64,000 bases of DNA from Paenibacillus pectinilyticus (GTDB taxonomy: Bacteria > Bacillota > Bacilli > Paenibacillales > NBRC-103111). The notes beneath the pieces were generated by a model that saw only the letters and a list, made by a program, of their open reading frames with translations, did not search any database and was not told the DNA's origin. A program made the position numbers and the translations under genes. The DNA is taken from NCBI RefSeq assembly GCF_001700435.1, contig NZ_LYPC01000022.1, positions 537,188 to 601,187 on the forward strand, given 5' to 3'. Shown here in pieces: positions 49,052 through 57,006 of the stretch (position 1 is its first letter; each line of letters begins with the position of its first letter).

Positions 49052-49222
49052 ATGAAAGATCAACCTGTGTTTGAGAATTTGCGTGACAAGTACGCCGATG
49101 AGGATCGGGCTAAGCTTGTGATGCTGCAGTTACGAACGTTAATGGGCCAGAAGCAGAAGAAGAAATGGTACCAGAAGTGGGGATCGTCCACGAAGACGAA
49201 ACCATCGAGTTGGAACGATTAA
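49052..49222 (+). CDS. Small basic hypothetical protein (56 residues)
   Basis: Frame MKDQPVFENLRDKYADEDRA, then LVMLQLRTLMGQKQKKKWYQ, ending KPSSWND. It has a GAAGG ribosome binding site, its own promoter and a shared downstream terminator, and codon use like neighbouring genes. The sequence is helical with a lysine-rich centre and two tryptophans; there is no signal or membrane segment. I do not recognise the family. Confidence 0.7.
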   Translation: MKDQPVFENLRDKYADEDRAKLVMLQLRTLMGQKQKKKWYQKWGSSTKTKPSSWND

Positions 49223-49263
49223 CCCAGGAAATTTCACATGTTATATCATTGAAAATAAAATAA

Positions 49264-49298
49264 AGGCTCCCTTCCGTAGTTGCCTACGTGGAGAGCCT
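49264..49298. terminator. Bidirectional terminator between convergent small genes
   Basis: AGGCTC/GAGCCT outer stem with TCC/GGA and GTAG/CTAC inner stems. T-rich tracts follow on both strands, serving the 56-residue gene (plus) and the YtpI-like gene (minus). Confidence 0.85.
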
Positions 49299-49308
49299 CT
49301 CTTCTTTT

Positions 49309-49593
49309 TTAACGGTTCTTTTTACGTGAATGATACAACACCCCAACATAATGCGCCCCTGTAAACAAGGTCAATATCCCAAAAAACAATAAGAATCCGC
49401 CATTACGGTCACGGAAAAATAATTGCACGACGAACAATGCTAAGGAGACTTCGCTCCAGAGAAGCGTTCTTTTCTTAAGCTGGGTTAAATCCGCAGTAGA
49501 TCTGCTTATTTTGCGTAGATTCATGTACGTCAGGCCTGCGAGTAAGATGACACCAATGACGATCACGAGAATATAACTTGAATTGCCCGACAT
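49309..49593 (-). CDS. YtpI-like small membrane protein
   Basis: A 94-residue protein with three predicted membrane segments (YILVIVIGVILLAGLTYM, SEVSLALFVVQLFF, FLLFFGILTLFTGAHYVGVL) and a basic C-terminus (HSRKKNR). Size and topology match the YtpI family of Bacillales, whose function is unknown. AGGGGGA precedes the ATG. It ends 11 bases before the bidirectional terminator. Confidence 0.7.
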   Translation of the reverse strand: MSGNSSYILVIVIGVILLAGLTYMNLRKISRSTADLTQLKKRTLLWSEVSLALFVVQLFFRDRNGGFLLFFGILTLFTGAHYVGVLYHSRKKNR

Positions 49594-49745
49594 ATGACTC
49601 CCCCTAATTCTAGTAGCTATTATCTCTAAGATACATGGATTAGTACGGAATGTCTATTTGAAAATCTCACCGCGAGAAGGTATATAACTGCCGCCGTGGA
49701 ACATATATTGAAGTTTGTTATTTCATTCAGCGAGGTGCCCACATC

Positions 49746-50243
49746 ATGTCTTCCTTAACTTTCAAGCAAGTAGCACCATCCGACATCTCTTTTTTGATGG
49801 ATATTTACAATCATTTTGTTGTTCACTCCACCTATTCTTTCCACACAGAGCCCGTCGCATTACCTGAATTTACGGAGAGCGTCATTCACGCTAACCCGCG
49901 GTATCAGACTTATGTCATTCTTCTGGACGAGATACCCCAAGGGTATGTCCAAGTTATGCCCCACAAGAAAAAACAAGCCTATGATACGACAGGTGAAGTA
50001 ACGATTTATTTACATCCGGAATGTGTAGGTAAAGGAATTGGATCCGCCTCCATTCAATATGTAGAAGCGATTGCCAAAGAGCGAGGCTTTCACTCATTAA
50101 TTGCGACGGTTTGCGCAGATAATTCAGCTAGCATCCATATGTTTACTCGAAACGGTTACGAGCAATGCGCTTATTATCGTGAGGTTGGTTTCAAATGGGG
50201 AAAATTTCTGGATATTGTGACGTTTCAGAAAATCATTTCGTAA
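49746..50243 (+). CDS. GNAT family N-acetyltransferase, phosphinothricin-acetyltransferase-like
   Basis: A 165-residue GNAT enzyme. The acetyl-CoA binding motif is VGKGIGSASIQYVEAIAKE near residue 95, preceded by the strand GEVTIYLHPE and followed by ATVCADNSASIHMFTRNGYE. The N-terminal part (IYNHFVVHSTYSFHTEP) resembles the phosphinothricin/methionine-sulfoximine subgroup. Acceptor unknown. GAGGTG precedes ATG 49746. The next gene starts 33 bases downstream, so both may be cotranscribed. Confidence 0.8.
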   Translation: MSSLTFKQVAPSDISFLMDIYNHFVVHSTYSFHTEPVALPEFTESVIHANPRYQTYVILLDEIPQGYVQVMPHKKKQAYDTTGEVTIYLHPECVGKGIGSASIQYVEAIAKERGFHSLIATVCADNSASIHMFTRNGYEQCAYYREVGFKWGKFLDIVTFQKIIS

Positions 50244-50275
50244 TCATTTGTTTCATTATTTGAAGGAGGAATCTC

Positions 50276-51103
50276 GTGAAAAAATTCATTGCCGGCACCT
50301 GTTTTGGCATTGTAATCTCACTTTCTTCGGTAGCCGTAGCTTCCGACACGATTCAGGCACTCCTTTTTCCAGCTGCATTTGAAGTCAATGGGAACACCGT
50401 ATCTTTACCAGACGACTATTCGGTTCTTAACGTGCAAGGGCACGCCTATGTGCCTATTCGGTTTGCTGCGGAGCACCTTGGGGCGAACATTGATTACGAT
50501 CCCAAGGAGCAGCGAATTATCATCAAGAATGAACCACTCCAACTCATCGATGCCACTTATCCACAAGTAACCGTTGGGAATATTATTGCTGTAGATTCAG
50601 GAGCCAATACCCGCGTTACAGGGCAGCTTCAGCTAGAAGGCACTGATGATCAGGCACATATCATTGATGCCTACCTAAGCTTTCAGGATGAGCATGGTAC
50701 CGAGATCGGTGTAGCATCAATTGCTGGATCTGCCTATAAACGTACTCCCCTAACATTTGAGACAATGGGATATGGCCATTTTGGCCAGTTTTCCTCTGTC
50801 CTTTTACATATCATTGCCGTTAATGAACGCATGATCGCGGACCCCACCATTGCAAATCCCCTCCTTCTGACCAAGGAGCAAGCCCTGTCCATTGGCATGA
50901 CTACCATTTCTCAAGCAGACAATCCCGTATGGAGCGCTCTGCTCCTTCCGGCTTGGTCTGTCCCACTTCCGGATCAACAACGATACACCAAGGTTTGGGT
51001 GATTACAGCTTTATATTCTCCTTACGGTAACCGGCAGACAGTGACGATTGATGCTGTCACAGGGGCACTTTTATCCAGCGGTGATTATGAGGGACATCTC
51101 TAA
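50276..51103 (+). CDS. Secreted stalk-domain protein with PepSY-like C-terminus
   Basis: A 275-residue exported protein from a GTG start after GAAGGAGG. Signal peptide (AGTCFGIVISLSSVAVAS), then a copper amine oxidase N-like stalk domain (VNGNTVSLPDDYSVLNVQGH to LGANIDYDPKEQRIIIKN, about residues 38-88), a middle beta-rich section, and a C-terminal segment (VWVITALYSPYGNRQTVTID) ending in AVTGALLSSGDY, reminiscent of PepSY-type units. Function unknown. It lies between the acetyltransferase and the deacetylase. Confidence 0.75.
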   Translation: MKKFIAGTCFGIVISLSSVAVASDTIQALLFPAAFEVNGNTVSLPDDYSVLNVQGHAYVPIRFAAEHLGANIDYDPKEQRIIIKNEPLQLIDATYPQVTVGNIIAVDSGANTRVTGQLQLEGTDDQAHIIDAYLSFQDEHGTEIGVASIAGSAYKRTPLTFETMGYGHFGQFSSVLLHIIAVNERMIADPTIANPLLLTKEQALSIGMTTISQADNPVWSALLLPAWSVPLPDQQRYTKVWVITALYSPYGNRQTVTIDAVTGALLSSGDYEGHL

Positions 51104-51193
51104 GGATTATTCTGTTTCCGTTATTTTCACTGGATAAGATGACCCACCCTAACAAAACCTAGAGCATAGTCATAATGCTCGGAGGGGATTGCC

Positions 51194-52258
51194 ATGACCA
51201 AACGGCTTTGGTCCGTCAGCATCATTTGTCTGCTTGTTACAAGCTGCGGTGTGCCTTTAGCGAAGCCTTTTCAAGAACAAAACTCAACTCAACATACCTA
51301 TCCAGAGGTCACCCAGACATCTACTGATGTTACTCGGGAGCCCATCGCGTCTCCGTTCGTTACAGATGTCATTCGGTCGAAACAGATAAGTCTTCTTTCG
51401 CCTATTAACACGCCAGCCGCTTCAGCACAACCAACAGCTACACAAGAGACACGTCGTACGCTTATCTCTACTCCTACCTTGTCGCCAAGCTCGAAACCAA
51501 AAACGAGCCCCAAGAAAGCAGCTATACAACCAGAAGCTTCTAAGAGACCTTCCCTGCCTGTTCAGAAAAATCAAGGGCAAGCGCGAATTTCTCAGAAGAG
51601 ACTTTCTCTCTCACAACTGGTTGTTAAATACCCAGACACCTTCAAGCTGCGCGGCTCCAGTCAGGAGAAGAAAATAGCTTTAACCTTCGATGACGGACCC
51701 GATACGCGTTTTACGCCAAAAGTGCTTGATGCGTTGAAAGCGAATGGCGTGAAAGCAACCTTTTTTGTACTTGGTTCTTTGGCTAGCACACATCCGGATA
51801 TCATTCAACGAATCGTCCATGAGGGGCATGTCATTGGTAACCACTCCTATAGTCATGCGAATCTTCCCAAGCTATCTGTGGATAAATTCCAAAACCAAAT
51901 TGAACGCACAGACAATGTGCTCCAAGGTCTCATCGGCTACGCACCTAGGTTGATCCGTCCGCCTTATGGTGCAATTAATGAGGAACAAGTCCGGTGGATG
52001 GCAGATCATCATTATTTAATTGTGAACTGGAATGTCGATTCCCTTGACTGGAAATCGCTGAATTCAGACCAAGTGCTCCATAATATTATCCAGCAAACGA
52101 AGCCAGGCTCCATTATTCTTCAGCACTCCGGAGGCGCAGACAGCCAGGATTTATCTGGCACTGTGCAAGCCATTGGACCCTTAGTCTCGAAGCTGAAAGC
52201 AGCTGGTTACACCTTCGTAACCGTTCCTGAATTGCTTCATGTGACCAAAAGCAGGTAG
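51194..52258 (+). CDS. Polysaccharide deacetylase lipoprotein (NodB domain)
   Basis: A 354-residue lipoprotein with lipobox LLVTSC (Cys18), a Thr/Ser/Pro-rich spacer of about 130 residues spanning the wall, and a NodB deacetylase domain in the C-terminal 190. The metal-site motif is TFDDGPDTRFTP, followed by HSYSHANLPKLS, the substrate groove RPPYGAIN, and the closing ILQHSGG. These match peptidoglycan or chitin-type N-deacetylases; the substrate is not determined by sequence. CGGAGGGG precedes the ATG, and a terminator follows 13 bases after the stop. Confidence 0.9.
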   Translation: MTKRLWSVSIICLLVTSCGVPLAKPFQEQNSTQHTYPEVTQTSTDVTREPIASPFVTDVIRSKQISLLSPINTPAASAQPTATQETRRTLISTPTLSPSSKPKTSPKKAAIQPEASKRPSLPVQKNQGQARISQKRLSLSQLVVKYPDTFKLRGSSQEKKIALTFDDGPDTRFTPKVLDALKANGVKATFFVLGSLASTHPDIIQRIVHEGHVIGNHSYSHANLPKLSVDKFQNQIERTDNVLQGLIGYAPRLIRPPYGAINEEQVRWMADHHYLIVNWNVDSLDWKSLNSDQVLHNIIQQTKPGSIILQHSGGADSQDLSGTVQAIGPLVSKLKAAGYTFVTVPELLHVTKSR

Positions 52259-52271
52259 CCATATACCAAAA

Positions 52272-52304
52272 AGCAGTCTTGCTGGTTTCTCCCAGCAGAC
52301 TGCT
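52272..52304. terminator. Bidirectional terminator between the deacetylase and zur
   Basis: AGCAGTCT-TGCTGG pairs with CCAGCA-GACTGCT with one bulged base. TTTTT follows on the minus strand, weaker T content on the plus strand. Confidence 0.8.
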
Positions 52305-52332
52305 CTAAGTATAATATGAATAAGACGATGGA

Positions 52333-52791
52333 CTACTCGCTTATTTGAGGAACAGGCATGGCTGATTTGCAATCCGCGCAATACCCAAATATCTCAAACC
52401 GATGGCTTTGCACTTCAAAGCTCTCTGGTAAATCCTGTACAAGCTTCATCGGACAGAACTCAAACGTCACTGTCTTCTCACAGCTAAGACAAATCATGTG
52501 ATGATGATGGTGCGACAAGCAGCTCGCTTTGAACTTCAAGCCATCGGCCAAATGAAATTGCTCCAGAACACCCATCTCGCTCAACAATCGGAGATTACGA
52601 TACACAGTATCGAAGCTAATGCCTGGATATTTCACTTTCATATGCTCATAGACATCCTTAGGCGATAAATAACCGCCAGACTCCGCGAATAGAGTCGCCA
52701 AACTTCTACGTTGCTCTGTAATTCGCCAGCCCTGCTGCGACATCGCTCTTAGCATCTCATCGATCGTATCTGTATGCGTATGCGTACTCAC
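52333..52791 (-). CDS. zur: Zinc uptake regulator Zur (Fur family)
   Basis: A Fur-family repressor of zinc genes. The winged helix (WRITEQRRSLATLFAESGGY, then GISFDTVYRNLRLL) is followed by the metal-binding region SHHHHHMICLSCEKT and a second Cys pair in FGYCADCKSAM, matching Bacillus Zur rather than PerR. I use the GTG at 52791, eight bases after AGAGGGG; the ATG six bases earlier is too close to that site. It lies 61 bases after a COG0523 metallochaperone gene, which supports zinc as the ligand. Confidence 0.85.
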   Translation of the reverse strand: MSTHTHTDTIDEMLRAMSQQGWRITEQRRSLATLFAESGGYLSPKDVYEHMKVKYPGISFDTVYRNLRLLSEMGVLEQFHLADGLKFKASCLSHHHHHMICLSCEKTVTFEFCPMKLVQDLPESFEVQSHRFEIFGYCADCKSAMPVPQISE

Positions 52792-52852
52792 TTGCATTAC
52801 CCCTCTGTGTTGAAATCTTCTCCTATTATAGTGCAGCAAATGGGCTTTTGCG

Positions 52853-53854
52853 TCAAGTGTTGGACATGGCTTCTAACTTCAGCAACTCCGCACGAATAGC
52901 ATCTTTGGCGAAGTTCTCGCCAATGAAGACCGCTACATCGGGCACATCACCTTTGGGCGTAATTTTCACAAAATCCATTTCTCTGTAGGCGTATTGGAAT
53001 AAGAAACGACTCGATGTATCCGAGAAGCTAAGAATCCCTTTGGCCCGATACACTTCCTGAGGCAGCTTACTGACGAATTCTTCAAAGGCATTACTATCTA
53101 CGGCTCGTTCAAAAAAATGTGTATATGCCATCACATGGCGATGGGAATGGTGATGATGTTCATCCTCATGGGATGGCTCGTGGTTATGCCCCCGTGTATG
53201 ACCGTTCGAATCTGGTTGAACCTTCGTCCTCTTAGGAACGTCCATGTGGATATCTTCAATTAGTCTGATGTCGATTTGACTGAATACCGTATAATGTAAA
53301 TCCGCATACGGATTCCATTCGCGTACCAGATCATGAACCTCTTGAAGCGCCGCTTCCTGCAGTAAATCCGTTTTGTTAAGCAGGAGTAAGTTCGCACAGC
53401 GAATTTGATCTCGCATGAGTCGGTAGGTTTTCCCACGGCTTGTTCGATTCAACTCTAGCAGCTGAGGTGCATCCACAACAGTGATCATCGCTGAAAGTTC
53501 GATAGGGAGCACGAGCGATGCGTCTGTAACTTCATCAATAATCTCCATCGGATTCGCAATCCCTGTCGATTCAACGAAAATCAAATCAGGCTGCTCTTCT
53601 ATTACCAAATCATTCAGCGCAGTTGCCAAATCCCCACGGCTGGAGCAGCAAATGCAACCTCCGAGTAATTCTGACATCGGCACCTCATTCGCGATTAATT
53701 GCCCGTCCAAATTCACTTCACCAATTTCATTCATAATCACGGCTGGCTTGCGTCCCGCTTCTGTAAAATAATCGATGGCCTTGGTGAGCAAGGTCGTTTT
53801 ACCGCTCCCAAGAAATCCAGATAATATATAAACATGAACTCTTTTATTTGTCAT
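52853..53854 (-). CDS. COG0523 family metal-chaperone GTPase (CobW-like)
   Basis: A 333-residue GTPase from ATG 53854 (after GGAGGAG). Walker A is ILSGFLGSGKTTLL near the N-terminus, the metal-binding CxCC motif is in LLGGCICCSSRGD, and the NKxD motif is in LLLNKTDLLQ. A His-rich loop of about 24 residues (HNHEPSHEDEHHHHSHRH) precedes the CobW C-terminal domain. Such proteins deliver zinc or another metal to client enzymes. Location directly before zur indicates zinc; no clear Zur box was seen upstream. Confidence 0.88.
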   Translation of the reverse strand: MTNKRVHVYILSGFLGSGKTTLLTKAIDYFTEAGRKPAVIMNEIGEVNLDGQLIANEVPMSELLGGCICCSSRGDLATALNDLVIEEQPDLIFVESTGIANPMEIIDEVTDASLVLPIELSAMITVVDAPQLLELNRTSRGKTYRLMRDQIRCANLLLLNKTDLLQEAALQEVHDLVREWNPYADLHYTVFSQIDIRLIEDIHMDVPKRTKVQPDSNGHTRGHNHEPSHEDEHHHHSHRHVMAYTHFFERAVDSNAFEEFVSKLPQEVYRAKGILSFSDTSSRFLFQYAYREMDFVKITPKGDVPDVAVFIGENFAKDAIRAELLKLEAMSNT

Positions 53855-53912
53855 TCGTATCATTCTCCTCCATCCCATCATCCTAATTGCGCCTAGCCAA
53901 GTCCCCCAAGTA

Positions 53913-54455
53913 TTACTCGGGCTTAACCTCAAACTTCATAGCCAAGATCGGCCATTTGCCGACGATGCCAGCCATGAATGGGAATAGTTTCGCCCCTAAC
54001 AAGCTTGTCGCCCAATCTGCAGGTTTCAGCGGGAGATCGATCCGCTCGTATAGGATTCTCGTTGCCTCTTGAACAAGCTCCATCGCCAAATCAGCAGGAG
54101 CAGCCGCGGCTACAGCCTCCAATCGCGGGAGGTAATACTGTGTGATCGACTCGGATAAGCGATGCTCCACTAAGTTGGCTGAAGACATCACCTCTCCCAT
54201 GCCTAAGCTAACTAGACGTGCTGTTTCTTCCTCGAAAGCATAAGGAATACAATAAATCTCCAATGCCAAAGCGGCTATGTAGATCTCTCTCAACAATTCA
54301 TCTTCTTTGGCCATCGTTAACACGGGATGGGATAAATAGGCCGTTACAGCAGGTTTCAACGTGTCCCAGCTACTTTCGATCCCTTTCATCGTCAGCTGCA
54401 TCATCGCTGCAGCCAGTTCCACGGGGGTAATTTGCTTCTTATCTATTTCTTGCAT
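53913..54455 (-). CDS. Hypothetical helical protein upstream of the zinc chaperone
   Basis: A 180-residue predicted all-helical protein without signal peptide or cysteine motif; Ala/Leu/Glu-rich, with a central stretch AALALEIYCIPYAFEEETARL in frame. GAGGATG precedes ATG 54455. It starts 24 bases after the metallophosphoesterase stop and ends 58 bases before the COG0523 gene, so it could belong to either transcript. I do not recognise the family. Confidence 0.7.
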   Translation of the reverse strand: MQEIDKKQITPVELAAAMMQLTMKGIESSWDTLKPAVTAYLSHPVLTMAKEDELLREIYIAALALEIYCIPYAFEEETARLVSLGMGEVMSSANLVEHRLSESITQYYLPRLEAVAAAAPADLAMELVQEATRILYERIDLPLKPADWATSLLGAKLFPFMAGIVGKWPILAMKFEVKPE

Positions 54456-54479
54456 AGGTGTTCATCCTCTTTTCTATCG

Positions 54480-55625
54480 TTACTTGTTAAAATGAATCAA
54501 CAGCTCAATGATTTCGGATTGGCTGCCTAACCGTATGGGTGGCCCCCATGTTCCGAAGCCTGAGGAAACAATCGCATGTAGATTACCTTTGCGCAAATAG
54601 CCCCAGTCGAGTTCGAAGATGCGTCTAGTGAATAAGTGGTTGGGCGCTATTTGACCACGGTGGGTATGCCCTGACAGCATCACATCGGCGCCTGCGGCTG
54701 CAGCTTTGTCTAAGTGGTGCGGCTGATGATCCATGACAATAATCGGCTGCGCGAGTTCCAGTTCCTCCATCAAGGAGGCTAGCGGTTTACGCCCTTCAGC
54801 GGAATGTTCCGCTGATTTATCTTTACGCCCCACGATATATAAGCTGTCTTGGATATGAACGACTTCATCCATCAGCACGCGAATGCCGATTTGTTCCATT
54901 TGTTCCACGAAGGCTGGAATATGTCCACCATAGTATTCGTGGTTACCAAGCACGGCATAAATACCTAACGGAGCTTGCAATTCCCGCATCGTTCGCCCCA
55001 TTTGATAACGAATAAAAGGTTTAATATCATCATCAATGATATCACCCGGCAGCAGGATAAGATCAGGCTTCATCCCATTCACATGCTTAACAAGCTTCCG
55101 TAAATGGCCGTTACCGACGACGTTGCCCAAATGAATGTCCGATGCGACGGCGACTCGAAGCTGCTTCCAGTCCCCTGCTTGTTTAGGAATCGTAATCTCG
55201 TACTTACGGATAACCGGTGTCCGCGCCAGATAAGAACCTAATGCAAGCAATATAAGTAGGATAGCTACATCGATCCAACCTAGCAATGGCACATACGTGG
55301 CCGGTGAGACGGATGCCAAGTAAAGCACACCTATTGCCACATCCGTGACTGGCAGAAGGAGTATACCGAATTGCATAAGAGCCAACCAATAGGAACCAAC
55401 GACGTTTAGCGACCGCGATACTGTTGGTGGCAGCACCTTTGTTCCAAACCGCCCCATTAAATAGCAGAAGGCAACAATCCAAAACACAGGCCAATACAAC
55501 CATGGATGATAGGAAGCTCCCCCTAAATGCGATAGAAAAACTTTCAAGTGCCAGCCTATATAACCGTTGATCGCCGCTACAATAACAAGCATAATCATAA
55601 TTCTTCGTGCCATGCGATTTCTCAT
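54480..55625 (-). CDS. Membrane-anchored calcineurin-like metallophosphoesterase
   Basis: A 381-residue protein with four or five N-terminal membrane segments (about residues 10-150) and a C-terminal phosphoesterase domain. Metal-binding motifs appear in order: VASDIHLGNVVG, LPGDIIDDDI, VLGNHEYYGG, and the paired His motif SGHTHRGQIAP. This resembles the YkuE/YpbG group. The start is set at ATG 55625 after GGGAG; an ATG at 55643 has no such site. The substrate is unknown. Confidence 0.88.
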   Translation of the reverse strand: MRNRMARRIMIMLVIVAAINGYIGWHLKVFLSHLGGASYHPWLYWPVFWIVAFCYLMGRFGTKVLPPTVSRSLNVVGSYWLALMQFGILLLPVTDVAIGVLYLASVSPATYVPLLGWIDVAILLILLALGSYLARTPVIRKYEITIPKQAGDWKQLRVAVASDIHLGNVVGNGHLRKLVKHVNGMKPDLILLPGDIIDDDIKPFIRYQMGRTMRELQAPLGIYAVLGNHEYYGGHIPAFVEQMEQIGIRVLMDEVVHIQDSLYIVGRKDKSAEHSAEGRKPLASLMEELELAQPIIVMDHQPHHLDKAAAAGADVMLSGHTHRGQIAPNHLFTRRIFELDWGYLRKGNLHAIVSSGFGTWGPPIRLGSQSEIIELLIHFNK

Positions 55626-55662
55626 ATTACTTGAGTCTCCCATTCTCTATAACCTTCTACCT

Positions 55663-56343
55663 TTAAAGTAGCAGGCTTATCGGCTCTATACAGAGCTCAT
55701 CGTCATTCCGCACGTTCCCTACTCGGCTCGACACAGGATACCCCATCATCAATTCCGAAGGATACGGCTTTAATAACAAACTGAGCTGTTCCATGTTTCT
55801 GTTATTGCGGTCTAGCCAGGCCGTTTCCTTTTCCCGGGGCAAAATGACAGGCATACGCTCATGAATATCCCTCATCAACTCGTTCGATTCCGTCGTAATG
55901 ACCGTACATGTGGAGATACGTTCGCCCTCAGGCGACGTCCATGTGTCGTAAAGCCCTGCCATGCTGAACAGTTCTTTGCTGCGCAGCATGATGCGCATCG
56001 GCTGCTTATGCTTGCCAGTCCCTTTCCAGTCGTAGAAAGAATCCGCCGGGATGAGGCAGCGTTTGCGTTCAAACGGCTTGCGGAAGGCAGGCTTGTCCGA
56101 TAAGGTCTCGGAGCGCGCATTAAGCATCTGATAACCTACCTTCGCATCCTTGGCCCATTCGGGAATTAGTCCCCAGCGCAGCTCGCCCAGCTTATTTCGC
56201 TGCCCGTCATGGACGATGGCCATCACTTGCTGCCCTGGCGCTACATTATATTTAGGACTATATCTCGGCATATAGTTGTCGTACATATCATAACGCAGCA
56301 TCAATTCCTCTAACGTTACGGTGATTGTATAGCGTCCGCACAT
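55663..56343 (-). CDS. SRAP family abasic-site crosslinking protein (YedK/HMCES-like), with Asp at the catalytic Glu position
   Basis: SRAP proteins shield abasic sites in single-stranded DNA through a thiazolidine bond to Cys2. The 226-residue protein keeps Cys2 (MCGRYT), Asn75 in MLNARSETL and His161 in DIHERMP. The residue equal to E. coli YedK Glu105 is Asp105 here (PADSFYDWKG, codon GAC). It lies next to an SOS-type translesion polymerase operon on the same strand, a sensible DNA-damage context. The function call is firm, the activity uncertain. Confidence 0.9.
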   Translation of the reverse strand: MCGRYTITVTLEELMLRYDMYDNYMPRYSPKYNVAPGQQVMAIVHDGQRNKLGELRWGLIPEWAKDAKVGYQMLNARSETLSDKPAFRKPFERKRCLIPADSFYDWKGTGKHKQPMRIMLRSKELFSMAGLYDTWTSPEGERISTCTVITTESNELMRDIHERMPVILPREKETAWLDRNNRNMEQLSLLLKPYPSELMMGYPVSSRVGNVRNDDELCIEPISLLL

Positions 56344-56422
56344 CCGTCAACATCCTTCTCCCTTACGATTATCCTTAACCCTCTCTCCATTATGGAAAAA
56401 AGATAGGCTCACGTCAATTCGT

Positions 56423-56454
56423 ACAGCCCGAAGAAGTGTTCTTCTTCAGGCTGT
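56423..56454 (-). other. Hairpin between the polymerase operon and the SRAP gene
   Basis: ACAGCC-GAAGAAG pairs with CTTCTTC-GGCTGT with one mismatch. No T run follows on either strand, so a classical intrinsic terminator is not supported; it may mark the 3' end of the SOS operon or stabilise it. Confidence 0.4.
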
Positions 56455-56481
56455 GTATGACTCGCTGCTCTTTGGCACATC

Positions 56482-57006
56482 TCACGATTTCTTCTTCGCT
56501 TCCGTCTCTAACACACTCACACGCGGATCCGTCCCATAAATGGTTGTGACAAGACTGTCGGCATATCGACCAATTCTCACGCCAATCTCTGCACGCAGAT
56601 AATCTCTCGTCATTGTAAACCGATCTTCGTGCTCCCGGCACGTATAGCGGTAACGAATCATCTGATCGTCCTTTTCCTCTTCGCAAACGCTCATGCCGTT
56701 CTCCAGCATATGCCGCTTCACTTTCGCTAAATCTGCCTTCATGTTTTTGGCTAAAACCAGAGCCACCTTCGCGTACAAGGCCCTTAACATCTCCGACGAG
56801 CGCTCCATTTCGTTCGCCTTTCTCACAATAATCGTATGCATAAGCGGTAACAGCACAGCTTCTCTCATAATCCCAATATCATCCGCCGTCGGACGCTTCG
56901 TAGGAACGGGCTTATCGTGCCGCACACTTTGAAAAGCCTCTCGATGCTGCGGCAACATCATGCGACTAGACTCCCACAGTCCGTTATCCTGTAGCTTTTT
57001 GCTCAT
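56482..57006 (-). CDS. Translesion-operon protein B, related to the operon's first gene
   Basis: A 174-residue protein that overlaps the polymerase stop by 4 bases (ATGA). Its core, from MREAVLLPLMHTII to FTMTRDYLRAEIGVRI, aligns with the 123-residue protein encoded upstream of the polymerase: shared LLP near the start, a K-x2-M segment, RYxYxxR and FTMxR near the end, AE in the last helix. It has an extra N-terminal 40 residues. No named domain recognised; it occupies the place taken by YolD-like or YqzH genes beside Bacillus translesion polymerases. Confidence 0.75.
   Translation of the reverse strand: MSKKLQDNGLWESSRMMLPQHREAFQSVRHDKPVPTKRPTADDIGIMREAVLLPLMHTIIVRKANEMERSSEMLRALYAKVALVLAKNMKADLAKVKRHMLENGMSVCEEEKDDQMIRYRYTCREHEDRFTMTRDYLRAEIGVRIGRYADSLVTTIYGTDPRVSVLETEAKKKS

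Noticed and set aside
56423..56454. Hairpin considered as an intrinsic terminator of the SOS operon
   Set aside because: Stem is good but no T run follows on either strand, so it is listed only as a hairpin.
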